Source: Maridesulfovibrio sp. (GTDB taxonomy: Bacteria; Desulfobacterota; Desulfovibrionia; Desulfovibrionales; Desulfovibrionaceae). Taken from it: a stretch of 64,000 nt of DNA. Numbering within the stretch: the first letter of the stretch is position 1; each line of letters begins with the position of its first letter. Positions 16,935 to 25,640 of this stretch are shown in pieces. The notes beneath the pieces were generated by a model. That model saw only the letters and a list, made by a program, of their open reading frames with translations, was not told where the DNA came from and ran no database searches. The DNA lies in the NCBI RefSeq assembly GCF_963677005.1, contig NZ_OY781616.1:3357001-3421000 (forward strand), read 5' to 3'. The position numbers and the translations under genes were made by a program.

Positions 16935-18368
16935 ATGTCGAACCACAAATACAATTTATCGAATGCGGCAAGAAAGCCGATTATTCCGAGCTGTCTGGTG
17001 CCGGTAATTCTTCTTTGCCTGGCGCCATTACTGCTTGGGGCGGACAGCGGGTGCGGTGTTGCATCTTCGGATTTCGTAGTAATAAGTGACGTACACTTCA
17101 ATCCGTTCAGCGATACCTCTCTTTTCAATCGGCTGGTGGCGGAACCGGCGGAGAATTGGAACGAAATATTTCAAACTTCCAGCAAAACGAATCTGCCGGG
17201 ATACGGCTCGGAATCCAATTACACTCTGTTGAGCAAGGCATTGGATTCTGCCGCGTCCGAAGCCCAGTCCCCGGTTATGGTCATTTTTCCGGGCGATATC
17301 CTCGGGCACGGCTTCAACACGGCTTTTTATAATCTCTACGGGTCAGTGGCCCCGGCGGCTCTGAAATCATTTATTTATAAAACCGTTCGTTTTTTTGTGC
17401 TTCAAATCAAGTCCCGTTTTCCTAATCAGCCCGTTTTTTTCACCCTGGGCAACAACGATGCTTACGCCGGAGATTACAACCTGGTCGCAGGCGGAGACTT
17501 TCTGTCCGAGACGGCCTCTCTTTTTATGAACCAATGGCTGGAAGGCAGGGTTCAAGCAGATGAATTCACCTCGACCTACAAAGCCGGAGGGTATTATAAG
17601 GTGGACTCAGAATTGGAAAATATACGTCTGATCAGCCTCAACTCCGTACTTTTTTCCACCCGCCGTCCGGCTCCGGCTTCCGGCGATGCTGCTTACGTCC
17701 AGCTGGACTGGTTTGAAAACCAGCTTGCTGCCGCAAAGGAGGCCGGGCAAAAGGTTTATGTCGTCACCCATGTCCCTCCGGGGGTTGATGTATTTCAGAC
17801 CGTCAGAACTTTCATGGACGCGAATGGTCGCATTTCCGGGGTAAGCCTTATGTGGCACGCGGACTACCAGAAACGTTTTCTGGAGATAATGGAAAGTTAC
17901 AAGGATCTGGATATGGTCTTTTTTTCAGGACATACTCACATGGATGAATTCCGTCTTTTATACGATGAGGCAAGAACGTCACACCCGGACCCTATACTCG
18001 GTCAACCGGCTGTCTCACCTATTTTCGGCAACAATCCCGGCTACAGATTAATCCATGTTTCTGCCTCTACATGGCAGCTTGAGGATTACACCACTCACTA
18101 CCTGCCTCTGGATTCCGCTGATAAATTTTCTCTGGAATACCAATTCAGCAGGCAATACGGACTCAGCCCGCTGGACAGTTCGCATATGGAGACTCTTACG
18201 GATGATCTTGTCGCAGGCGGGGCAGCCAAAACCGACTACATCAATTTTTATTATCTAAAAAGCAATCGGTCGCCCATCACCGAAACCAACTGGCCGGCTT
18301 ACCGATGTTCAACAAAATATATTCGTGCCTCGGCCTATCAAACCAGCGTCAATGCAGATGCCCGGTAA
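16935..18368 (+). CDS. Exported calcineurin-like metallophosphoesterase (acid sphingomyelinase-like)
   Basis: This is a 477-residue protein with an N-terminal signal (hydrophobic core VPVILLCLAPLLLG). The five calcineurin-type metal motifs are present in order: SDVHF (D-x-H), PGDILGH (GD-xx-x-H), LGNNDAY (GN-x-D), VTHVPPG (H) and SGHTHMDEF (GHTH). Spacing and length resemble the acid sphingomyelinase-like group, which cleaves phosphodiesters outside the cytoplasm. The real substrate is unknown. The start is the only reasonable one, with a weak site upstream. A minus-strand open frame overlaps its last 60 nt. Confidence 0.88.
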   Translation: MSNHKYNLSNAARKPIIPSCLVPVILLCLAPLLLGADSGCGVASSDFVVISDVHFNPFSDTSLFNRLVAEPAENWNEIFQTSSKTNLPGYGSESNYTLLSKALDSAASEAQSPVMVIFPGDILGHGFNTAFYNLYGSVAPAALKSFIYKTVRFFVLQIKSRFPNQPVFFTLGNNDAYAGDYNLVAGGDFLSETASLFMNQWLEGRVQADEFTSTYKAGGYYKVDSELENIRLISLNSVLFSTRRPAPASGDAAYVQLDWFENQLAAAKEAGQKVYVVTHVPPGVDVFQTVRTFMDANGRISGVSLMWHADYQKRFLEIMESYKDLDMVFFSGHTHMDEFRLLYDEARTSHPDPILGQPAVSPIFGNNPGYRLIHVSASTWQLEDYTTHYLPLDSADKFSLEYQFSRQYGLSPLDSSHMETLTDDLVAGGAAKTDYINFYYLKSNRSPITETNWPAYRCSTKYIRASAYQTSVNADAR

Positions 18369-18650
18369 AAACGAATTGTACCGGCTTGAATCATTCAGCG
18401 GAACACCATTGCCCTGCACACTGAAAACAATGACATTGCTGCTGGAATCGTTTTTTTCTGTGGCACGTATACCCGCAACTATCCATGAATAGGAAGGAAG
18501 CCGCAGGCGCACGGAACAATTGAGGGGAGAGACCTGCCGCGTATGAACTCCACCATGCGGACCAAGAAAGGCCCGGCCAAACTTTTGTTCACCTACTCCA
18601 TGGTAAATCCTGGCCTGAGCCTTTTTCACAGCCGGATCGGGCACAAACAT
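18309..18650 (-). CDS. Possible small hypothetical or decayed gene
   Basis: This is a 113-codon frame overlapping the 3' end of the metallophosphatase by 60 nt. The middle (VRLRLPSYSWIVAGIRATEK and NVIVFSVQGNGVPLN) looks like plausible beta-strands rather than random sequence. There is no clear ribosome binding site and no recognised family. It may be a fragment of an older gene, possibly related to the decayed CHAT gene on the far side of the metallophosphatase. This is held with low confidence. Confidence 0.25.
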   Translation of the reverse strand: MFVPDPAVKKAQARIYHGVGEQKFGRAFLGPHGGVHTRQVSPLNCSVRLRLPSYSWIVAGIRATEKNDSSSNVIVFSVQGNGVPLNDSSRYNSFLPGICIDAGLIGRGTNIFC

Positions 18651-18997
18651 GCCCGGTGCGCCCCAGCCTTAGAGCAGATTCACAGTCTAACAGGAACGGC
18701 TTTGGTTAACATCTTTATACAATCTTTATTTCAGGTAGTCCCTACAAAATCAATGTTGAACTGTACTAAACCGCAGTAAAATAAAGGAACCGAGAATCAA
18801 CCTGCCCATTTTACAACCATCCGAACAGCATTTCTTTATATAGAAAAGACTTATTTTAATTCTTGGCACTATAAACATTCATCCATACATTATTATACAC
18901 ATATGAATGCTTAACACATTTAAAGTTTTAATTGACAGCAATTAAAATAAGTATAAGTTGAAAGACCTTCAACCTCAACGCTGTAATTCTAACAATC
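18651..18997. other. AT-rich non-coding stretch
   Basis: From about 18780 on, base composition turns strongly AT-rich compared with neighbouring genes. I see no gene, RNA or mobile-element end in it. It precedes an equally AT-rich small gene. Confidence 0.35.
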
Positions 18998-19315
18998 ATG
19001 AAACTGCTCAATATATACACATACTCAATTAATTCGATGTCTAAAATAATAAAAATTTTTAAAAAAGCAAAAACAGGATTGCCTCTTTGCACCTGTTTTG
19101 CACAAAATAAATGTTCAATTCAAATAACAGATCATCTTCATCGATGCTTCACTGACAAATCGATTTCTTTTTATATATGTCAGTGCAAAATTTGTGGAGG
19201 GATAACAGGACATCCAATTGAACAATTTAACGAGTTCATAAAAAACTCAACGAAACAGGAACGGGAAGAACTACTAGAACTATTTTACAGAAACATGAAA
19301 AGTCCGATACAATAG
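18998..19315 (+). CDS. Small Cys-rich hypothetical protein
   Basis: This is a 105-residue frame (or 92 from a second ATG at 19037). It contains seven cysteines, including CTCFAQNKC and CQCKICGG, which could bind zinc or an Fe-S cluster, and ends in an acidic/basic helix (KQEREELLELFYRN). No good ribosome binding site precedes either start. The AT-rich composition differs from adjacent genes and suggests recent acquisition. The family is not recognised; coding status is likely but not certain. Confidence 0.45.
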   Translation: MKLLNIYTYSINSMSKIIKIFKKAKTGLPLCTCFAQNKCSIQITDHLHRCFTDKSISFYICQCKICGGITGHPIEQFNEFIKNSTKQEREELLELFYRNMKSPIQ

Positions 19316-19756
19316 CTTCCACCCCATCTGTATCCTCCGGGACTCGTTCCTACCGCCGTACTTGTGAAGAAATAACCTCACTTCATTGGCCGCTCATCAT
19401 CTGAACGGCAAAATCCCATATTTTATAATCGGGGAATTTTTGCCCCCCGCGCACCAACTTATTCTTCAAATAAACCCAAGCAATATTTGATAACAAATAA
19501 CACCTGCAGCTTCAAGGATGATGAAAATTTTGGCTACACATTCTGTAGTACTTTACCGCTGCCGGTCGCGTCTTCAAAAAAAGATATCAGAGGATCATCT
19601 CAACGATTAAGCAAAATACCTCGCATGCATTAAATTTTTCAGCGGAGATCATCCTGCGAGACACTTTTAGTATTCTCAAGATAAGATTACCCCATTGACA
19701 AAACTTCCAATTATGCAACTCTCCCCAGAATCACCACATCCAAAAGGAGACCAGTT
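19316..19756. other. Non-coding region upstream of the Tat-dependent PLP enzyme
   Basis: This is 441 nt without a supportable gene. TTGACA occurs at 19695-19700 but no matching -10 at normal spacing is obvious. AAAGGAG lies just before the ATG at 19757. Confidence 0.35.
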
Positions 19757-21499
19757 ATGGGCCGAAACGTACACCCGTTTATTCTTGAAGCCGCTGATCA
19801 GACTCAAAAAGGCGCGCTTTCCCGCCGCGATTTTTTCAAATACGCCGCTTGTTTTGGGGTAACAGCAATAACGGCCGGTTCACTCATCGGCATGACCGCA
19901 CCCGAAATAGCTCAGGCATCTGCTCCCGATTGGAAAGGGCTGTCTCGGGAAAGCCCTTTTGAAATCAAGAATCGGCTCATCGAAATGGCTAAGGAGGCCT
20001 GCGCCGAACATGGCGGCAGCATGATAAACGCAGGGCGAGGCAACCCCAATTTCCTCAATACAACAGTACGCAGTTCACTGTCCCTGCTGACTCTCTTCGC
20101 GGCCGAACAGGCGGAAAAAACAAGCCCGGCTAAAGATATAGGCCTACGCATCGCCCAGAAGGGCGTGGCCGCAGACTTCAAAAAATTCATCAAGGGCAAG
20201 CAGGGGCAGCCTGGCGCGGCTTTTCTGAAACAAGCATTGGAATACGCTACCGAAAAACTCGGAATGCCCCCGGACGATGTTGTTTTTCAACTCACCGACG
20301 GCATTCAGGGCGACTTTTATCCCGACCCTCCGCGCATCTTTCCGCTAACCGAAGCCATCGTCAACCGCTACCTGGACAGGGTGGTTTTTTCCAACAACCC
20401 ACCCAAAGGCAAATTCAATCTCTTCGCCACTGAAGGGGCCACTGCAGCCATGATCTACATCTTCAACTCCCTGAAGGAGAACATGGTCCTCAAGCCCGGA
20501 GACAAGGTGGCCATCGTGACCCCGATATTCTCACCCTATCTGGAACTGCCGATGCTCAGGGACTACGGACTGGAAACGGTCTATATCAAGGGTGACGAGG
20601 CCATGAGGTGGCAGATACCGGACAGGGAAGTCGCCAAACTCAAGGACCCTGGTGTCAAGGCTCTGTACATGGTCAACCCGACAAACCCGACCTCGGTATC
20701 CCTAAATGCAGACACGGTTAAACGTATGGCCGACACCATCAAGGCCCATAATCCGGAAATGGTCATTATTTCGGATACGGTTTACGCCAGCTTCGTGGAC
20801 GACTTCAACACCTTCGGCAAACTGTTGCCCGAGAATATTCTTGGAGTGTATTCCTTCTCCAAGTATTTCGGTGTCACCGGTTGGCGGCTGGGCGCAATAA
20901 TGGTTCATGATAATTGCATCATCGACAGGATCATCAGCAAACTGCCCAAAAAAGAACAAGCGCAACTGGATATCCGGTATCGGTTGACCTCCACCAAACC
21001 GGGCTCCATCAAATTCTATGAACGGCTGGAAATGGACAGCCGGCAGGTGGCTCTGGCCCATACCGGCGGACTCTCCGGGCCGCAGCAGGCAGCTATGTGT
21101 CTGTTCTCTCTGTTTGAGTTGCTTGATGAAAAATATGTCTACAAGAAAACCATTATGGATATTCTGCGCAAACGATGGACCGCCCTGTTCAAGGCGCTGC
21201 AAATGGAAGAGCCCAAAGGCGACAACCTCACCCGCTACTACGCCCTCATTAATCTTGAGGAACTTGCTGTCCAAATGTATGGTAAAGAGTTTGCGGCCAA
21301 GCTGACCAAGGGGCATGCATTGGAATACCTGTTCCGTCTGGCCGGAAAGTTTCAGACCGTCTGCCTGCCCGGAGACGGGTTCGCCGGACCGCCGTGGTCA
21401 CTGCGGGTGGCTTTGGCCAACATTTCCGAAAAGGACTGCGCGACCATCGGCGAAAACATTATCAAGGTCATGGCCGGATACAAAAAGGAACTCGGCTAG
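19757..21499 (+). CDS. Aspartate aminotransferase / aspartate 4-decarboxylase-like PLP enzyme with Tat signal
   Basis: This is a 580-residue class I/II aminotransferase-fold protein of the bifunctional aspartate 4-decarboxylase type (usual length about 530-545), recognisable from the long N-terminal insert, INAGRGNPNFLNT, the DGIQGDFYPDP stretch, MVNPTNPTSVS, ISDTVYASFVDDF and the Schiff-base lysine Lys369 in YSFSKYFGVTGWRLG. Unusually, residues 20-56 form a twin-arginine signal: ALSRRDFFKYA with Arg23-Arg24, a hydrophobic region, and a likely cleavage after AQASA. The family is normally cytoplasmic and converts L-aspartate to L-alanine and CO2. I infer export of a folded PLP holoenzyme to the periplasm. 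AAAGGAG precedes the start; it appears monocistronic. Confidence 0.88.
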   Translation: MGRNVHPFILEAADQTQKGALSRRDFFKYAACFGVTAITAGSLIGMTAPEIAQASAPDWKGLSRESPFEIKNRLIEMAKEACAEHGGSMINAGRGNPNFLNTTVRSSLSLLTLFAAEQAEKTSPAKDIGLRIAQKGVAADFKKFIKGKQGQPGAAFLKQALEYATEKLGMPPDDVVFQLTDGIQGDFYPDPPRIFPLTEAIVNRYLDRVVFSNNPPKGKFNLFATEGATAAMIYIFNSLKENMVLKPGDKVAIVTPIFSPYLELPMLRDYGLETVYIKGDEAMRWQIPDREVAKLKDPGVKALYMVNPTNPTSVSLNADTVKRMADTIKAHNPEMVIISDTVYASFVDDFNTFGKLLPENILGVYSFSKYFGVTGWRLGAIMVHDNCIIDRIISKLPKKEQAQLDIRYRLTSTKPGSIKFYERLEMDSRQVALAHTGGLSGPQQAAMCLFSLFELLDEKYVYKKTIMDILRKRWTALFKALQMEEPKGDNLTRYYALINLEELAVQMYGKEFAAKLTKGHALEYLFRLAGKFQTVCLPGDGFAGPPWSLRVALANISEKDCATIGENIIKVMAGYKKELG

Positions 21500-21628
21500 T
21501 TCCATTACTAATCGCGGTACACGACGGTTTTCCTGAAACCAAAACTATTAAGCGCAAGCATAATACGGCATAGATCAATAATTCTTCAAATGCCGGAGAA
21601 TGGGTATCCACGATACGGACTATGCCAA

Positions 21629-21691
21629 GACCTGAGGAACCTCTTACTACTCATCACATATACTATATAGTAAGAGGTTTTACTCAGGTCT
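21629..21691. repeat. Long near-perfect inverted repeat (63 nt)
   Basis: AGACCTGAG (21629-21637) and AACCTCTTACTA (21638-21649) on the left mirror TAGTAAGAGGTT (21668-21679) and CTCAGGTCT (21683-21691) on the right, giving 21 paired bases interrupted only by a 3-nt bulge, with an 18-nt AT-rich loop. The right arm has TTTT just after the inner stem, so it could terminate transcription of the PLP enzyme gene. It is much longer than the terminators elsewhere here and could also be an element end or an RNA hairpin. Confidence 0.7.
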
Positions 21692-21719
21692 GTATCATGG
21701 AGTTGCAGTTGGATAGTCT

Positions 21720-22022
21720 ATGAAAGAAAACTACCGAAATCACTCGCTCATAGGATTTCAGAATGGCAAATTGAAACCGAATTTACTTCAAAAATTGAGA
21801 CTCGGATCGTTTGCGCTACTGTTCTTGTTTACCTTTCTATCCGTTAGAGACTACCCGCCGGATAGATTTGTAGTTCCGGCCGGCTGGGCTTTTGCGGTAG
21901 CAGTTGTTCTGCACATTATTGAAGACACCCACACACATGGACTTAAAAACATTATTCTCCTTACACTAGCCCCCACCGGAATAATTTTAGCTGGAATAAT
22001 CCTCGGACTCATCACCCAATGA
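21720..22022 (+). CDS. Small hypothetical membrane protein
   Basis: This is a 100-residue protein with three hydrophobic segments (about 28-43, 52-65 and 76-98) and a short acidic/His loop (EDTHTHG) between the last two. Its stop codon overlaps the start of the next gene (ATGA), so the two are translationally coupled. No clear ribosome binding site is seen before 21720. The family is not recognised. Confidence 0.55.
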   Translation: MKENYRNHSLIGFQNGKLKPNLLQKLRLGSFALLFLFTFLSVRDYPPDRFVVPAGWAFAVAVVLHIIEDTHTHGLKNIILLTLAPTGIILAGIILGLITQ

Positions 22023-22732
22023 AGCTCGCGAACAAACATATACCTCACTTTAAAAAGTATAGCCGAAGTAACTACGAACAACTAAGGGCGGCCTCTCTGT
22101 CCGGAGATATTTCATCCTTGAATGCAATGGGGATAATCAAGGAAAGAGAAGGTGACATTGTTACAGCATTTAGTCTGTACTATATGGCGTTAACGCTGTT
22201 CAAAAAATTCCGATCCAGTAAAAGACTCTACATGTGGGAAGAAAAAAACAGGAATATAATCGAGTCCAACGCCCATAGACTTTGGCTTTGTATAGACAAA
22301 GATGATTTTAAGGAACTATCTATAAACATAGAGAATGTTGAATCTGACTACGGACATGTTACTGAAATTTTTGGAGTAAGCGCTAAATTTGAAAACGGTC
22401 TGAAATATTCCTTGAAAGACCGACATTTTTATTTTGGGCATTTTTCAAAGTACTCCCCGTTTTTTTCGATGCTTCTATTTGCATTGGTACTTCAGATTTT
22501 AAATACTGTTTCAATATATTACCCTGACAGTATCGGGATGGGAAAGGTCTTTTATGACCAGATGTTTGGGATGGTGGGCGCATTTTTCATGGCCTTTTTA
22601 TTTTTCGGATTTGCGCCGATAGTCAATTCTTCATGGGTCGTATGCAAAGTGTTTTTATGGATCGGATCATACTTCCTGGCCGGAGAACTCGGAGAATCCT
22701 TGGCGAAGTTGTACATCCATTATGCAATCTAA
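22019..22732 (+). CDS. Hypothetical membrane protein with helical-repeat N-terminus
   Basis: This is a 237-residue protein. The first 80 residues resemble Sel1/TPR-type helices (LRAASLSGDISSLNAMGII, GDIVTAFSLYYMALTLFKKF). Residues about 145-230 hold three hydrophobic segments. It overlaps the preceding small membrane gene by 4 nt. I recognise no family; a small membrane complex of the two products is a reasonable guess. Confidence 0.6.
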   Translation: MKLANKHIPHFKKYSRSNYEQLRAASLSGDISSLNAMGIIKEREGDIVTAFSLYYMALTLFKKFRSSKRLYMWEEKNRNIIESNAHRLWLCIDKDDFKELSINIENVESDYGHVTEIFGVSAKFENGLKYSLKDRHFYFGHFSKYSPFFSMLLFALVLQILNTVSIYYPDSIGMGKVFYDQMFGMVGAFFMAFLFFGFAPIVNSSWVVCKVFLWIGSYFLAGELGESLAKLYIHYAI

Positions 22733-22903
22733 TATAAACGAAAAAGAAATCATTTGGATGTGATCTTACAAGACACATGTATGATGATTTGAACCGTTGC
22801 AGCTCAAAAACACATTAGACAGTGAGACATGACCGGTAAAAGGCTCCTGACAAGTGCTGATTGAGTGTTTAGCAACAAATATTATTGCTTATAGGCCGGG
22901 TAC

Positions 22904-24727
22904 TCAGAGATATTTCACCCGTAAAGCAACAAGAAGCCCCAGAAACCCTGTAAAAATTATTGTCCCGAAAATCCCCAGAAAAACACATGCAAGACGTCCG
23001 CCTCGGCTCGTCGTCCTATATGAAAGATGCCCCCATGCCATTATACAGGTCGTCCCCAAACCAAGGGGAAGCAGCATATAAATTAAAAAAATGCCTGGGT
23101 GCTCTTTCATAAAAGAAGAAAATAATGGAATCGCGGTAATCAAGGCCAAAACATAGCTTCCGAGGATTATCTTCCCGTACCCTTCATATAAAAAATCGTT
23201 CCAAAACGGGGCACTATAGCGGAGCATTTTTGTTATAAAATTCGGCCTTTCCACAGGCTGATTCAGATTGGTGGCAAAAAGAAGATCGCCATCTTCATTG
23301 TAGGTCTGATATATTCCGCAGCCTACTTCCGATTGAAATTTACCTGCTCTTATTAAAGCTTCGGTAACGGCTTTTCTTTCTGACTTATAAACGCCTACTC
23401 TTTGGTATTTATCCGTTTTTTCGTCATACCCTAAAATAATGATTTTACCTCTCGGAGCCATAAAAATATTGGGACGCGCAACAGTTACCTCTTCATTGTC
23501 AGCGTTGGCATCAAGAGGGGTAAAACTGCTCCAGTAATCAAGATATTTATCAACCGAGACGGCTGGAAAGCTCTTTGCCTCGGACTCACTGACCGCTTTA
23601 ATAATTATCCCATTTACAGAAGAACAGGATATCAGAAAATACTCCAGGCCCTGCTCACCTTGTTTCTTAAAAATCAATCTACTTCCAAAGGTATCGAGCG
23701 GGCCTTCGTGGACAACGGAAAAGGAAATATTCCCGCCGAGCAATTCAGGGCACGCTCTTTTGGTTTCTCCTTCTTCCGACTCAACAACATTAATCTTTAT
23801 CAGAATATCCGGTTCAGCCGTATTTAGATTTAACAAATATTCTTTTTTCTGAGGAAACCGGTTAAAGCTAACAGTAACATGATGTACCTGTCCGGCACCG
23901 GGCGCGGATTCCTCTGCAGGAGAACCATGAATCCCGGTGAGTACTTTTTTCGTTCGTAATGTAAACAAAAGACTGTTGCCAAGAATATATGCATCTTCAA
24001 AAACTGCCTGCTCATCAAACAACCGTTTGATATTCCCATTGGTGACGCGGCAGTTGGTGTGAAAATAAAGGCCTTCCCATATTGATGTAATCCCTTTGGT
24101 TGCCGCAAATACTTTCTGCATGCACTTGAGGTTTTTGGGGATAAGATTTCCCACCGCATAAACAAAGCCATCCCGGTCAGTCTCAGTCACATTCAAATTT
24201 ACCAGAAAATTGTTGAGTTCATAATGACGGCCCTCATCGGAATCTTTGAATATCTCGGAACGCTTGGCCCCGGCATTCTCAAATTCCTTCATAAAGGAAT
24301 CCAGAGAATCACCAGTGCCGATTGCAACAACACTAAACCGTTTGTACTTGCTGAATGTGAGCGCGTAAAATCCGATAATCAAAAGATAAAAAACAGCTGC
24401 GGCAATAGCGGTTCCCTGTCCGGCAAGATTCATATCAAAAGCAGCCCAGACAAGAAGCCCCCCCAGTCCGGTCCTTGCAAGCCACCCTGTAAACATGGCT
24501 ATGCCGTAAGCCGGCACCAACACCAGGAAGGACAGAGCCTCCATGATCAAGGCCGCACCGACCCCTAAGAAAAAAACTCCCATGAGATCAGACGGCTCGG
24601 TTGAGAATGGAAAAGTAAAGAGTGATCCCAGGAAAAGGATAAATGTATACACTCCCACCGCCACCGGGGTTATATTTCTTAGATGTCGATGGGTGCTGTG
24701 GAATAGAGGCAGGCAGTGCTGTTGCAT
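22904..24727 (-). CDS. Hypothetical multi-pass membrane protein with large soluble middle domain
   Basis: This is a 607-residue protein: about four hydrophobic segments in residues 20-125, a soluble region of about 370 residues rich in beta-type stretches (for example FLVNLNVTETDRDGFVYAVG), then two to three hydrophobic segments after residue 520 and a basic end. It starts 16 nt after the stop of the FlxA-like coiled-coil gene, so the two are likely cotranscribed. Domain families are not recognised. No good ribosome binding site precedes 24727, so translation may depend on the upstream gene. Confidence 0.65.
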   Translation of the reverse strand: MQQHCLPLFHSTHRHLRNITPVAVGVYTFILFLGSLFTFPFSTEPSDLMGVFFLGVGAALIMEALSFLVLVPAYGIAMFTGWLARTGLGGLLVWAAFDMNLAGQGTAIAAAVFYLLIIGFYALTFSKYKRFSVVAIGTGDSLDSFMKEFENAGAKRSEIFKDSDEGRHYELNNFLVNLNVTETDRDGFVYAVGNLIPKNLKCMQKVFAATKGITSIWEGLYFHTNCRVTNGNIKRLFDEQAVFEDAYILGNSLLFTLRTKKVLTGIHGSPAEESAPGAGQVHHVTVSFNRFPQKKEYLLNLNTAEPDILIKINVVESEEGETKRACPELLGGNISFSVVHEGPLDTFGSRLIFKKQGEQGLEYFLISCSSVNGIIIKAVSESEAKSFPAVSVDKYLDYWSSFTPLDANADNEEVTVARPNIFMAPRGKIIILGYDEKTDKYQRVGVYKSERKAVTEALIRAGKFQSEVGCGIYQTYNEDGDLLFATNLNQPVERPNFITKMLRYSAPFWNDFLYEGYGKIILGSYVLALITAIPLFSSFMKEHPGIFLIYMLLPLGLGTTCIMAWGHLSYRTTSRGGRLACVFLGIFGTIIFTGFLGLLVALRVKYL

Positions 24728-24743
24728 AATATGTTAACTTATT

Positions 24744-25238
24744 CTAGAAGCGCACTTCACACAGCATTCCTTCAGGAACTTCTGTCAGAGAACTTGCCGA
24801 GCCTTGTGTCGGTGTGCCTCCGCCTGCCCCAAGCTGGGTTCCTCCGGCGCCTTTTTTCTTGTTCATAATTTCCAGAAGCATCCCCTGATATTGTTGGAGC
24901 TCCTGCTCCTTCATTTTTATTGCTTCCTTGTTCTGCTCAGGGTTCTGTTTCAGCTCTTTGAGTTCTTTTTCTATCTCTTTGATTTTTTCCTGTATCATTT
25001 TAAGCATCTGGTCTTCTTTAGACACATCCTGGAGTACTTCCTTTGAAGATTTTTCAATCAATTCATTTGATTTTTCCAGACCTTCTGCGGAGATGCTTAC
25101 AGTGTCGCCGATTTTGCCGTCAATATTTTTCCTGTCGGAGTCTTCATCGCTGACATCCGGTTTTATCTGCGGAAGCTTGAATGCTGAATTGTCAAGCTGT
25201 TCAGCTATGGTTGTTCCGATTCTAATATCAAAACCCAT
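24744..25238 (-). CDS. FlxA-like coiled-coil protein
   Basis: This is a 164-residue protein with a strong ribosome binding site (AGGAGGTGAAAT). The centre (residues about 75-130: KMIQEKIKEIEKELKELK and similar) is a long heptad coiled coil; the tail is Gly/Thr/Ser rich. Layout and the DTVSISAEGLEKS stretch resemble small FlxA-like proteins, which have no settled function. It is the first gene of a probable pair with the large membrane protein downstream. Confidence 0.6.
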   Translation of the reverse strand: MGFDIRIGTTIAEQLDNSAFKLPQIKPDVSDEDSDRKNIDGKIGDTVSISAEGLEKSNELIEKSSKEVLQDVSKEDQMLKMIQEKIKEIEKELKELKQNPEQNKEAIKMKEQELQQYQGMLLEIMNKKKGAGGTQLGAGGGTPTQGSASSLTEVPEGMLCEVRF

Positions 25239-25586
25239 ATTTCACCTCCTTAAGTACTTATTCTTATTTTGTGCATCGGTTTTAATTAATATTTCTTTAT
25301 ACTCTCTTAATGTTTTTCTGAATAATAGTTCTATACCCAAGAGCCCAGCGAGAAGGGGAGCTTACTTTACGCAACTGCCGGAAAAAGGTAGCCTTCGATT
25401 CCGACTGTTGCGCCGTGGCTCTTTCCGGGTGGGATTTTCTGAAAATCGCATCTGATGTGTGGGCATGATGGAGAACTGTGTCCTGACTGTTCTGAGGCGC
25501 ACGCGCGAGATGTTTTAAAGACGGAGGGCAATGGGTGTCGCCGGTAAGGTGGAAAATGCGACTGGGCTGTTTTTTTAGGAGAATCC
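25239..25586. other. Divergent intergenic region
   Basis: This is 348 nt between the divergent FlxA-like and HlyD-type units. The left third is AT-rich. A T-run (25570-25576) lies just before the leader ORF ribosome binding site. No further gene is seen. Confidence 0.35.
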
Positions 25587-25640
25587 ATGGCCGATTCAAT
25601 TTGCTCTGAGATCTTGGTAAAATTTATTTTGTTGTTATGA
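25587..25640 (+). CDS. 17-residue leader peptide coupled to the HlyD-like gene
   Basis: ATG 25587 follows AGGAGAATCC, the best ribosome binding site in the region. The frame (MADSICSEILVKFILLL) ends in TGA at 25638-25640, which overlaps the ATG of the HlyD-like gene at 25637 (ATGA). The HlyD-like start has no ribosome binding site of its own, so translation of this short frame is probably needed to translate it. Alternatively the true gene start could differ, but the frames do not join. Confidence 0.45.
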   Translation: MADSICSEILVKFILLL

